Shown here piece by piece: positions 1-5,965 of a DNA stretch of 6,197 nucleotides. Both the position numbers and the translations under genes were made by a program. Source of the DNA: Bacillota bacterium. GTDB lineage: Bacteria; Bacillota; Clostridia; Tissierellales; Peptoniphilaceae. Position 1 is the first letter of the stretch; every line of letters begins with the position of its first letter. Below the pieces are notes generated by a model. It saw nothing but the letters and a program-made list of their open reading frames with translations, did not search any database and was not told the origin of the DNA. The stretch is from assembly GCA_023442495.1 (NCBI GenBank), contig JAEZZB010000091.1, positions 1 to 6,197 on the forward strand, in the 5' to 3' direction.

Positions 1-178
1 AGGCAATCGGGCCTGGTGTCATTTGAGAAATAGTTACCACATCAGCCATTTCTCTAAAACTTAACCATGCATGTTTTTCAACAACTAAATCTTGTATGAA
101 TGGCAAAATTGCATAACCACCACCAAAGGCTAAAACACCTATTTGTAAAAATGTTAAAAATAATTGTAATAATATCAT
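1..178 (-). CDS. Chromate transporter family protein, second half (partial, runs off left edge)
   Basis: The N-terminal 59 residues of a CHR-family (ChrA-type, Pfam Chromate_transp) membrane protein are visible; the rest lies outside the window. The family signature FGGGY is at residues 18-22, followed by the LPFIQD stretch, and the conserved T-PGP motif is at residues 54-57. The first helix covers roughly residues 2-25. The start is the ATG at 178-176, which overlaps the TGA of the upstream gene (ATGA, 4 nt), with AAGGAGG at 195-189 as ribosome site. The overlap implies translational coupling and assembly of the two half-size proteins into one transporter, as is typical of short-chain CHR pairs. 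Family members export chromate in some species; in anaerobic Firmicutes the real substrate is often unknown. Family assignment is firm, substrate is not. Confidence 0.9.
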   Translation of the reverse strand, partial: MILLQLFLTFLQIGVLAFGGGYAILPFIQDLVVEKHAWLSFREMADVVTISQMTPGPIA

Positions 179-750
179 GGAATTTTATCCTCCTTAACTA
201 TACTAAATACTAGAAATCCCAAAAGTCCTACAAATAGTATAATTAATCCAGTATTTATATTAAATATAAAGCTTGCAATAAATCCTGATATCATAATAAT
301 TAAACCGAATATCGTATTTGTTTTAAGTGCTTTTCTAGCCATATCGTAAGATGTTAGAAGCAATGTTGCAGCAATTACTCCTCCCATACCCGTTAAAGCA
401 GCTTTCACATAATAATTAGTAGAAAACTCTCTATAAAAGTATGAAATTATAGTGATGATAACTAGTGAAGGTATAGCTGAAGAAATAGCAGCCATAATAG
501 CTCCAATTACCCCATGAAGTCTATAACCTGTTAAAATAGATGCGTTAATCGCCATAGGTCCTGGTCCAGATGTCGCAATTGACACAATGTCTAACATTTC
601 ATTTTCGGAAATTAATTTTTTCTTAATTGAAAATTCGTCTTTTATAACAGGGACAATAGTGTAACCACCTCCGAAAGTAAAAGATGAAATTTTCAAGAAA
701 ATCACAAACATTTCTAAAATGCTTATAGTATCTTTATCATTTTTTTTCAT
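175..750 (-). CDS. Chromate transporter family protein, first half
   Basis: A 191-residue integral membrane protein of the CHR family, the usual size of one half of a split (short-chain) ChrA. Motifs seen: FGGGYTIVP at residues 26-34, the acidic KDEF just after it, SGPGP at 61-65 and TGYRLHG at 74-80. Hydrophobic helices lie near residues 12-30, 80-106, 115-135 and 147-184. The frame stays open upstream to an ATG at 804, but the ATG at 750 is chosen: it has GGGAG at 760-756 with a 5-nt spacer, and the upstream ATG falls inside the probable -35 box. The stop overlaps the start of the second half by 4 nt, so the two are one operon. The pair is inferred to form an antiporter-like anion exporter. 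Chromate is the family name, not a proven substrate here. Confidence 0.9.
   Translation of the reverse strand: MKKNDKDTISILEMFVIFLKISSFTFGGGYTIVPVIKDEFSIKKKLISENEMLDIVSIATSGPGPMAINASILTGYRLHGVIGAIMAAISSAIPSLVIITIISYFYREFSTNYYVKAALTGMGGVIAATLLLTSYDMARKALKTNTIFGLIIMISGFIASFIFNINTGLIILFVGLLGFLVFSIVKEDKIP
189..195 (-). promoter_or_regulatory. Ribosome binding site of the second chromate-transporter half
   Basis: AAGGAGG lies inside the 3' end of the upstream gene, 10 nt before the ATG at 178. It supports the start chosen for the downstream half and independent initiation in addition to coupling through the ATGA overlap. Confidence 0.6.
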
Positions 751-755
751 AATTT

Positions 756-760
756 CTCCC
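756..760 (-). promoter_or_regulatory. Ribosome binding site fixing the start of the first chromate-transporter half
   Basis: GGGAG stands 5 nt before the ATG at 750. No comparable site precedes the in-frame ATG at 804, so this site decides the start and shortens the protein by 18 residues relative to the longest open frame. Confidence 0.65.
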
Positions 761-775
761 AATATTTTTAATATA

Positions 776-804
776 ATAATATTAGATAAATACAGATATT
801 TCAA
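776..804 (-). promoter_or_regulatory. Promoter of the chromate-transporter operon
   Basis: On the minus strand TTGAAA (804-799) and TATTAT (781-776) are separated by exactly 17 nt, a good match to a sigma-A promoter. Transcription would start about 20 nt before the GGGAG ribosome site of the first gene. In such AT-rich DNA chance matches are common, but both boxes, the spacing and the position agree. Confidence 0.55.
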
Positions 805-834
805 ATATAGATTAAATTAAAAAAGACTATTATA

Positions 835-883
835 AACTGACCCCAAAAAGTTGGGTTTTAAGACCAACTTTTTGGGGTCAGTT
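835..883. repeat. Perfect 20-bp palindrome with 9-nt loop, possible insertion-sequence end remnant
   Basis: The left arm AACTGACCCCAAAAAGTTGG (835-854) and the right arm (864-883) are exact reverse complements around a 9-nt loop. It lies between the end of nagB and the promoter of the chromate-transporter operon. A transcript would form a very stable hairpin and could end nagB transcription, but on the nagB strand the stem is followed by TATAATAG rather than an immediate T-run; a run of six T starts 12 nt beyond the stem. The inner part, TGACCCCAAAAAGTTGG and its mirror, begins TG and ends CA and resembles, from memory, the terminal repeats of IS3-family (IS150-like) elements. A terminator or a joined-ends/MITE-like remnant are both possible. 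Confidence 0.8.
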
Positions 884-914
884 AATTACTATAATAAATG
901 TCTAATATTTGAAA

Positions 915-1640
915 TTATAATAAACTTCCAGCTTCTTTATCAACAATTATTGTAACATCTGGATGTAGTTTTAATAATGTAAGTGGAATTTGTGTAGTTA
1001 CATAATCATTCTTTAATGATTTAATTGCATTTGCTTTATTTTCGCCAGAAGCTAGTAAAACTATTTTTTTAGCTTTGAATATTGAACCAAGTCCCATAGA
1101 AATAGCTTGTTTTGGTACATCATCAACACTTTCAAAGAATCTTGAATTAGCTTCAATTGTAGATTCAGCTAAATCTGTAACATGCGTTGGCATTAATAAC
1201 TTTGTATCGGGCTCGTTGAAACCAATATGTCCATTTGGTCCTACACCTAAAACTTGAACATCTTGTCCGCCTAAAGATTCAATAATTTTATCATATTCTG
1301 ATGTTTCTAAATCAAGATTTTCAGCTATACCATTTGGAACATAAGTATTGTTTTTATCAATATCTACATGATTAAATAAATTAGTATCCATGAAATATCT
1401 ATATGATTGATCATGATCACCTGATAATCCTACATATTCATCTAAGTTAACAGTTTTAATTTCTCTAAATGAAATTTCTGAAGCATTATATTTTTTTACC
1501 AATTCTTTATACATTCCAACAGGAGATGAACCAGTAGCTAAACCTAAAACAGCTTTAGGATTATTTTTGATTACTTCAGCAACGATATTAGCCGCTTCTA
1601 AACTTAATTCATCATAGTTATCTTTTATTAAAATTTTCAT
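915..1640 (-). CDS. nagB: Glucosamine-6-phosphate deaminase
   Basis: A 241-residue cytoplasmic enzyme converting glucosamine 6-phosphate to fructose 6-phosphate plus ammonia, the step that feeds amino sugars into glycolysis. Motifs seen: phosphate-binding LGLATGSSP at residues 32-40, NLDEY with the presumed general base Asp67, and GPNGHIGFNEP with Asn136, His138 and Glu143 at the ring-opening site. The E. coli enzyme has Asp where Asn136 stands, and Asn is usual in the short Firmicutes enzymes. The chain is shorter than the 266-residue allosteric E. coli protein, as in the Bacillus type. The start is the ATG at 1640, with GGAGG at 1650-1646 and a 5-nt spacer; the frame extends 4 codons further up to an ATG whose final G is the first G of this ribosome site. 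No nagA or transport partner is adjacent, so it appears to be a single-gene unit with its own promoter. Confidence 0.97.
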   Translation of the reverse strand: MKILIKDNYDELSLEAANIVAEVIKNNPKAVLGLATGSSPVGMYKELVKKYNASEISFREIKTVNLDEYVGLSGDHDQSYRYFMDTNLFNHVDIDKNNTYVPNGIAENLDLETSEYDKIIESLGGQDVQVLGVGPNGHIGFNEPDTKLLMPTHVTDLAESTIEANSRFFESVDDVPKQAISMGLGSIFKAKKIVLLASGENKANAIKSLKNDYVTTQIPLTLLKLHPDVTIIVDKEAGSLL

Positions 1641-1645
1641 AATAG

Positions 1646-1650
1646 CCTCC
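1646..1650 (-). promoter_or_regulatory. Ribosome binding site deciding the nagB start
   Basis: GGAGG is placed 5 nt before the ATG at 1640. The alternative in-frame ATG at 1652-1650 overlaps this site and has no ribosome site of its own, so the shorter protein is preferred. Confidence 0.7.
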
Positions 1651-1667
1651 ATCTTTTATTTGTCTTA

Positions 1668-1676
1668 ATTATATCA
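1668..1676 (-). promoter_or_regulatory. Extended -10 promoter of nagB
   Basis: On the minus strand TGATATAAT (1676-1668) is a perfect TGnTATAAT extended -10 element; no convincing -35 box is seen at the right distance. It lies about 28 nt before the nagB start codon and just upstream of the GGAGG site. No operator or riboswitch-like structure is evident, so the leader would be very short. Confidence 0.55.
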
Positions 1677-1790
1677 TATTGCAGTATTTATAAAAAATAA
1701 TTTTAATCTTTATATCTTTAATTGACTTTAGTTTCTTTTTATCATTATTAGCATTATTTTTATTTTCTATTTGAAGTATAAAGAATAAAA

Positions 1791-2582
1791 CTATTTAAAA
1801 AATTCATTAACTATTCTATAAATAGTACTTTGATTTAATGGATTGGTTGATGTTTCAAATGTATAGATAATATTTTTTCCCTGTATGAATCCCATTTCTG
1901 CATATCTATATATTTTATCTATAGCATCATTAGCATAGTCACTATTATCCATCATACCAAAATGTTCGAGTAATATCTGATTTCTATTTCTTGTTAATAT
2001 TATAAAATCAGGATAAACAGTACGACCATCCTTAAGTTTTACAGGATATTCATATTTATATGGAATGTCCATTTCATAAAGAATATCGGCTATAAGTCTT
2101 TCACTTTTAGATTTTACAATTTCATTTTTTTTAGTATAGATATTAGTATTATTTTCATAAGTATTTTTTTTGTATTCCTGATTCTGCCATAAAGCAACAA
2201 TTTGTTTCCATGTAGGTTTAATAGGTGTTACTAATTTTTGTCTTTCTAAGCTAAGATTATTATATATTTCATCAATCGTATGTTCTTCATATAATGAATT
2301 TAACTTTCTTATTGCATTTAATATTTTATTAATTTTAGATTCTAGTTTATTATTATATGAATGTTGAGCTAATAGTTTTGCAAAACTTAAATCCGATTTA
2401 GTGATATAATTGCTAATTTTCTTATTATTTTTATATATAATATGATTATATACCGGACTTTTACCTCTAGTATCTATATTTAAACTACCCTCTAAATTCA
2501 AACGATTTTCCTTTTGCAAGATATTACTTAATCTTTCATATTCATTTTGTAAATCTATTAAATAATCTTTTGTAGTTTTCAT
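1791..2582 (-). CDS. Unnamed protein with C-terminal PD-(D/E)XK-like nuclease signature
   Basis: This 263-residue soluble, Lys/Asn-rich protein has no signal peptide or membrane helix and is not recognised by name. Residues 1-30 and 75-115 look helical and possibly coiled. The C-terminal part carries KSKSE (157-161), a helix, YKYEYPVKLKDGRTVYPDF (Asp192 in PDF) and ILLEHFGMMD (Glu206, His207), followed by a Tyr/Ala-rich helix. The order Glu161, Asp192, then Glu206-x-x-Gly is that of restriction-endonuclease-fold (PD-(D/E)XK) domains seen in clostridial hypothetical proteins and helicase-associated nucleases, with His in place of the usual Lys. The start at 2582 has AAAGGAG at 2594-2588 with a 5-nt spacer. 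It stands alone, preceded by a 540-bp gene-free stretch with a repeat array. DNA cleavage is an inference and the biological role is unknown. Confidence 0.75.
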   Translation of the reverse strand: MKTTKDYLIDLQNEYERLSNILQKENRLNLEGSLNIDTRGKSPVYNHIIYKNNKKISNYITKSDLSFAKLLAQHSYNNKLESKINKILNAIRKLNSLYEEHTIDEIYNNLSLERQKLVTPIKPTWKQIVALWQNQEYKKNTYENNTNIYTKKNEIVKSKSERLIADILYEMDIPYKYEYPVKLKDGRTVYPDFIILTRNRNQILLEHFGMMDNSDYANDAIDKIYRYAEMGFIQGKNIIYTFETSTNPLNQSTIYRIVNEFFK

Positions 2583-2657
2583 TTACGCTCCTTTATTATG
2601 ATAATTTATCTTAGATATATTATTAAATTTTAAAATATAAAAATTATTTTCAAGGAA

Positions 2658-2916
2658 TTTTACAATATAATATTGAATATTAAAAATGTACCCCATAAAA
2701 ATGAGAAATTTTACAATACAATAAAGAATTTTGAAAATATATCCCATTAAAATCATAATAACAATTTCGGAAAATGGGGTATATAATTGATTTTCAAAAA
2801 TGTATAGTAAAAGTAAATAAAAATAATGGGGTAAAAAATTAAATATCTAAAATGTATAGTAAAAGTAAATAAAAATAATGGTGTATAAAATTAAATATCT
2901 AAAATGTATAGTAAAA
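2658..2916. repeat. Array of five related 40-bp modules, two in one orientation and three in the other
   Basis: Each module is 40 bp and is bounded, in its own orientation, by TTTTAC[A/T]ATA at one end and by CCAT near the other, most often as ACCCCATT. Modules 1 and 2 read on the plus strand at 2658-2697 and 2709-2748. Modules 3, 4 and 5 read on the minus strand at 2773-2812, 2825-2864 and 2877-2916. Spacers are 11-12 nt within each group and 24 nt at the centre, so the array is an imperfect large inverted repeat. The ends are better conserved than the middles. It lies upstream of the nuclease-like gene. It could be a protein-binding array, a replication or recombination site, or a decayed mobile-element remnant; the sequence does not decide. 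Confidence 0.75.
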
Positions 2917-2918
2917 GT
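2797..2918 (+). repeat. Tandem 52-bp direct repeat, about 2.3 copies
   Basis: Copies at 2797-2848 and 2849-2900 differ at only 2 of 52 positions, and a third copy breaks off after 18 nt at 2918. This is the youngest part of the larger array: modules 4 and 5 and their 12-nt spacers are nearly identical, as after a recent tandem duplication, whereas modules 1 and 2 (51-bp period) match at about 40 of 51 positions. Confidence 0.9.
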
Positions 2919-2923
2919 TATTG

Positions 2924-2945
2924 ATTCAATATCAAATTATTGAAT
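2924..2945. repeat. Short hairpin, 8-bp stem and 6-nt loop
   Basis: ATTCAATA (2924-2931) and TATTGAAT (2938-2945) are exact reverse complements. It is AT-rich and weak, has no T-run on either side, and lies just outside the repeat array. It may be an operator-like dyad or chance. Confidence 0.4.
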
Positions 2946-2950
2946 TATAT

Positions 2951-2979
2951 CAAAACTTAATAAAATTGTTAAAGTTTTG
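2951..2979. repeat. Short hairpin, 8-bp stem and 13-nt loop
   Basis: CAAAACTT (2951-2958) and AAGTTTTG (2972-2979) are exact reverse complements, 5 nt after the preceding dyad. No function can be assigned. The closeness of the two dyads is the only reason to list them. Confidence 0.4.
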
Positions 2980-3064
2980 GATTATCATATCTATTATAAA
3001 CTATATAAGATTAAATAAAACGCCAATATTATTACAAAAAATTAATACTACATAATAATAAGCT

Positions 3065-3097
3065 AAAAAAATATCTGTCAGGAAAACCTAACAGATA
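3065..3097 (-). terminator. Rho-independent terminator of the metallopeptidase gene
   Basis: On the minus strand an 11-bp stem with one mismatch (3097-3087 against 3082-3072, containing ATCTGTTAGG and CCTGACAGAT) closes a TTTT loop and is followed at once by seven T (3071-3065). It begins 25 nt after the stop codon of the gene at 3123-4001. It separates that gene from the nuclease-like gene downstream on the same strand. Confidence 0.9.
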
Positions 3098-3122
3098 AAT
3101 ATTAATTATTTAATTAATCCAA

Positions 3123-4001
3123 TTATAAATCCTTTGCATCTTTAGTATCAAATGTATTTCCATGTTCGATGTCTCCGTACTCGAAACCTCTAAGGAACCA
3201 TCTTTCTCTTTGTTCGCTTCTTCCGTGTTGGAAAGTATCAGGATTTGCTCGAGAGCCTTGCATTTCTTGGATTCTATCATCACCGACACCTGATGCTGCT
3301 GCCATACCTTCTTTTACGTCACCGATATCAAGATAGCCTTTATTATTTAGATAGTGGGCAAGTACTCCAGCATAATAGTCAGCTTGTAATTCTAATTTAA
3401 CCATTTCATTATTATACTCAAGCTCACTTACTCTTCCTCTTAAAGAGTGGACTCTTTCTAAATCACCAGTTAATTTTTGTATGTGATGGCCAACTTCATG
3501 AGCTAAAACATATGCAAATGGAAAATCACCTTCAGCTGCAAATGTTGTACGAAGCTCTTCTATAAATGTCGCATCTATATATACAGTCTCATCAGCACCG
3601 CAATAGAAAGGCCCCATTCTTGATGAAGCAGCTCCACAACCAGTATTAACATTATTTTGATAAAGAACTAATTTTGGTTCTCTATAAGTTTGACCATATT
3701 TAGAAAAAATATCATTCCACATATCTTCTGTATCCGCAAGAACTACTCCAAGAAATTGAACTACTTCAGCCTCTTCAGCATTTCTTGGTTCAAAAGTTGT
3801 AGATTGTTGTTTACTAGGTGTAGTGTTATAGATGTTACCTATTAATAAAGTCAATGGATTTATACCTGATACTAGAGAGATAACTAAAAGTAAAATTAAA
3901 CCACCTCCGCCTAGAGAGCCTATAGAGCCAAATCTACCTCCACCTCCAGAGGATCCTTGTTTTCTGACATTATCACTGGATCTTCTTCCTTGCCATTTCA
4001 T
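3123..4001 (-). CDS. ypfJ: YpfJ-type neutral zinc metallopeptidase, membrane-anchored
   Basis: A 292-residue protein of the putative neutral zinc metallopeptidase family (COG2321, YpfJ). The start MKWQGRRSSDNV is the family hallmark, followed by a Gly/Ser-rich linker (about 17-34) and one membrane helix (about 34-55); the catalytic part is probably outside the membrane. The zinc motif HEVGHH is at 168-173 (ligands His168 and His172, catalytic Glu169). LELQADYYAG (203-212) supplies the likely third ligand, Glu204. Cys122 and Cys134 flank the conserved G-AASSRMGPFYC segment and could form a disulfide. The C-terminal FQHGRSEQRERWFLRGFEYGD block is also conserved. Length and domain order are normal. 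The ATG at 4001 has AGGAG at 4012-4008 with a 6-nt spacer. It is a single-gene unit, divergent from the ABC exporter. The physiological substrate is unknown. Confidence 0.93.
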   Translation of the reverse strand: MKWQGRRSSDNVRKQGSSGGGGRFGSIGSLGGGGLILLLVISLVSGINPLTLLIGNIYNTTPSKQQSTTFEPRNAEEAEVVQFLGVVLADTEDMWNDIFSKYGQTYREPKLVLYQNNVNTGCGAASSRMGPFYCGADETVYIDATFIEELRTTFAAEGDFPFAYVLAHEVGHHIQKLTGDLERVHSLRGRVSELEYNNEMVKLELQADYYAGVLAHYLNNKGYLDIGDVKEGMAAASGVGDDRIQEMQGSRANPDTFQHGRSEQRERWFLRGFEYGDIEHGNTFDTKDAKDL

Positions 4002-4039
4002 ATTTTTCTCCTATAAGTTTATTTAATGATGTTTTTTTG

Positions 4040-4048
4040 ATTATACCA
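4040..4048 (-). promoter_or_regulatory. Extended -10 promoter of the metallopeptidase gene
   Basis: On the minus strand TGGTATAAT (4048-4040) is a perfect TGnTATAAT extended -10 element about 38 nt before the start codon. No good -35 box is present at 16-18 nt. It is the same promoter style as seen in front of nagB. Confidence 0.55.
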
Positions 4049-4091
4049 TAATAAGCTTTGTATTATCTACATAAACAAATTATTAATTATC

Positions 4092-4120
4092 TTGAAAAAT
4101 AATATTCAATAGATTAGAAT
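4092..4120 (+). promoter_or_regulatory. Probable promoter of the ABC exporter operon
   Basis: TTGAAA (4092-4097) and TAGAAT (4115-4120) are separated by 17 nt, giving a leader of about 110 nt. A weaker alternative closer to the gene is TTGTTA (4156-4161) with TATAAT (4177-4182), but its spacing is only 15 nt. The leader shows no clear riboswitch or attenuator. The divergent metallopeptidase promoter lies about 45 nt to the left. Confidence 0.4.
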
Positions 4121-4852
4121 TATTGGACATATGAGTATTATAATATATAAATCTTTTGTTAAAGAAGTATTAATTTTATAATTTTGTAGGTTTTTAATAG
4201 AAAATTAAAATCTTAAGAAGATTGGAGAGAAATTATGTTTGAAAAATATGTATTTCCAAAGAAAAAGGAAGTAATATTGACATTATTTGTAAAAATGATT
4301 TCAACATTTATGGGAATATTGATTCCAGCTATTTTAGCAAAAATAATTGATGATGTCGTTCCATCAGGAAATAGAAAAATGATAATTTTACTTGGTGGAA
4401 TAATGTTATTGGTGTCATTTTTAGAATGGTGGCTAGGTATTAAATCTAATAGAATGGCTGCAAAAGTATCATCAGATGCAATAAGAGAAATACGTCAGGA
4501 TTTGTTCTCAAAATCAATAAGTCTTTCTGCAAGACAAATAGATAAGATAGGAATTTCATCTTTGGAATCAAGACTTACATCTGATACGTACACTATACAT
4601 AACTTTTTAGGGACAGGTTTAAGAATGGGTTCAAGATCCATACTATTATTTGTAGGTGGAATATTCTTTTGTGTATTATTGAGCCCAAGATTATCAATTA
4701 TAATATTATTATTAATTTTTCCAATATTTTTCACAATAAGATTTATTTATAATAGAACTCAACCAATGTGGAAAAGTCTGCAAAGAAAAACAGATAATAT
4801 GGTTCAAATTATAAGAGAAAGTATAAGAGGAATCAAAGTATCTAAAGCACTT

Positions 4853-4872
4853 ACAAAGTTGATGATGAAAAA
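4853..4872 (+). other. Frameshift site in the ABC exporter gene
   Basis: Coding continuity passes from the frame of 4235 to the frame one base back between codon ACA (4853) and codon GAT (4861). Restoring one base, for example a fourth A in AAA (4855-4857), gives ALTKVDDEKDKF, which fits the usual helix after the fourth membrane segment. The A5 run at 4868-4872 is a second possible site, but would leave LMMKK, a poorer fit. The defect is therefore a single-base deletion or a homopolymer read error. Confidence 0.85.
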
Positions 4873-5953
4873 GATAAATTCTATAATGCAAATGATGCTG
4901 TAAGAAAACAAAGTATAGAATCTGTTGATATGATGGCATTAACCTCACCTTTAGTAAATCTATTATTATATATTGGACTTGCATTTGTGATTATATATGG
5001 TGGGAAATTGGTAGAAGTTAATACAATAGAAGTAGGAACAATTATAGCATTTATGTCATACTTTCTACAAATTACAAACTCCCTTTTTATGATGAACTGG
5101 ATGTTTAATCTTTACTCTAGAGCAATGACATCTGTAAAAAGAATTGAAGAAGTTATTTTTATGCCAATTGATGAAAATCAAATTGTAGAAAATCCAATTT
5201 CTCTGCCAAAAGCTGATAAAAACATACCAGAGATTGAATTTAAAAATGTGTCATTTGCATATGATGAAGGGGATTATAGTTTAAAAAATATAAGTTTTAA
5301 GTTATATCCTGGAGAGACATTAGGAATAATGGGAGCAACAGGATCAGGAAAATCTACAATTATAAGACTAATACTTCGTCAATATGATATTAATGAAGGT
5401 GAAATATTAATTAGAGGAATTGATATTAAGAGAATTAAACATGGTGAATTGAATGGATTATTCGGTTCAGTATTCCAAAAAGACTTTTTATTCAAAGGAA
5501 GTATTAAAGAAAATATTGATTTTGGTAGAGAACTTGAAGATCAAGTATTGTACGATGCTACAGTGAACGCTCAAGCATATGAGTTTATAAATAGCAAAGA
5601 GGATAAAATTGAACATGCACTCTCATCAAAGGGTGTAAATCTTTCTGGTGGACAAAAACAAAGAATATTATTATCTCGTGCATTTGCTGATAATCCTGAA
5701 GTATTAATCCTTGATGATTCATCATCAGCACTTGATTTTGAAACAGAATCAAAACTTAGGAAAGCATTAGATAGTAGTTTTAGAAATTCAACGACTATTA
5801 TAATTGCACAAAGAGTTTCATCAGTAATATCAGCTAAAAAAATTATTTTTCTTGAAAATGGTGAAATAACTGCTATGGGTAATCATAAGTATATGTTAGA
5901 ACATTCAATTGAATACAAAGAAATAGCTAAAATGCAACTTGGTGATTCAATAG

Positions 5954-5960
5954 AGGAGGT
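5954..5960 (+). promoter_or_regulatory. Ribosome binding site of the second exporter subunit
   Basis: AGGAGGT lies inside the last codons of the first subunit gene, 5 nt before the ATG at 5966. It is a near-perfect site, so the second subunit can be translated even if ribosomes do not reach it through the frameshifted gene. Confidence 0.8.
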
Positions 5961-5965
5961 AGTAA

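Larger units (their letters stand above)
2583..3122. other. 540-bp gene-free interval
   Basis: No open frame of useful length with a ribosome site was found on either strand. From left to right it holds the leader and AAAGGAG site of the nuclease-like gene, the convergent 40-bp module array (2658-2916), two AT-rich hairpins (2924-2979), a featureless AT-rich stretch (about 2980-3064) and the terminator of the metallopeptidase gene (3065-3097). No convincing promoter for the nuclease-like gene could be singled out, although it needs one because of the terminator upstream. Confidence 0.7.

Noticed and set aside
751..804. 18-residue N-terminal extension of the first chromate-transporter half
   Set aside because: The upstream ATG overlaps the probable -35 box and has no ribosome site, whereas the ATG at 750 has GGGAG at proper spacing.
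835..883. Confident call as a rho-independent terminator of nagB
   Set aside because: The hairpin is strong but is not followed directly by a T-run on either strand (TATAATAG on one side, AATTACTA on the other), so the element is listed as a repeat with terminator as an alternative.
1075..1257. Plus-strand open frame inside nagB, and similar frames at 3832-4026, 4495-4734 and 4712-4984
   Set aside because: They lie opposite well-supported genes, give low-complexity or unlikely proteins, and have no ribosome sites; they are shadows of the real genes.
2658..2916. CRISPR array
   Set aside because: The modules occur in both orientations, the spacers are only 11-12 nt and partly identical, and the modules differ from each other; no cas gene is present.
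2800..2920. Short repeated reading frames starting ATGTATAGTAAAAGT in each tandem copy
   Set aside because: They encode only six residues (MYSKSK or MYSKSY), lack any ribosome site, and follow simply from the tandem duplication of AT-rich DNA.
4853..4910. Programmed -1 ribosomal frameshifting in the exporter gene
   Set aside because: The junction has no X-XXY-YYZ slippery heptamer in the right frame, no strong stem downstream and no precedent in this family; a deletion or read error is simpler.
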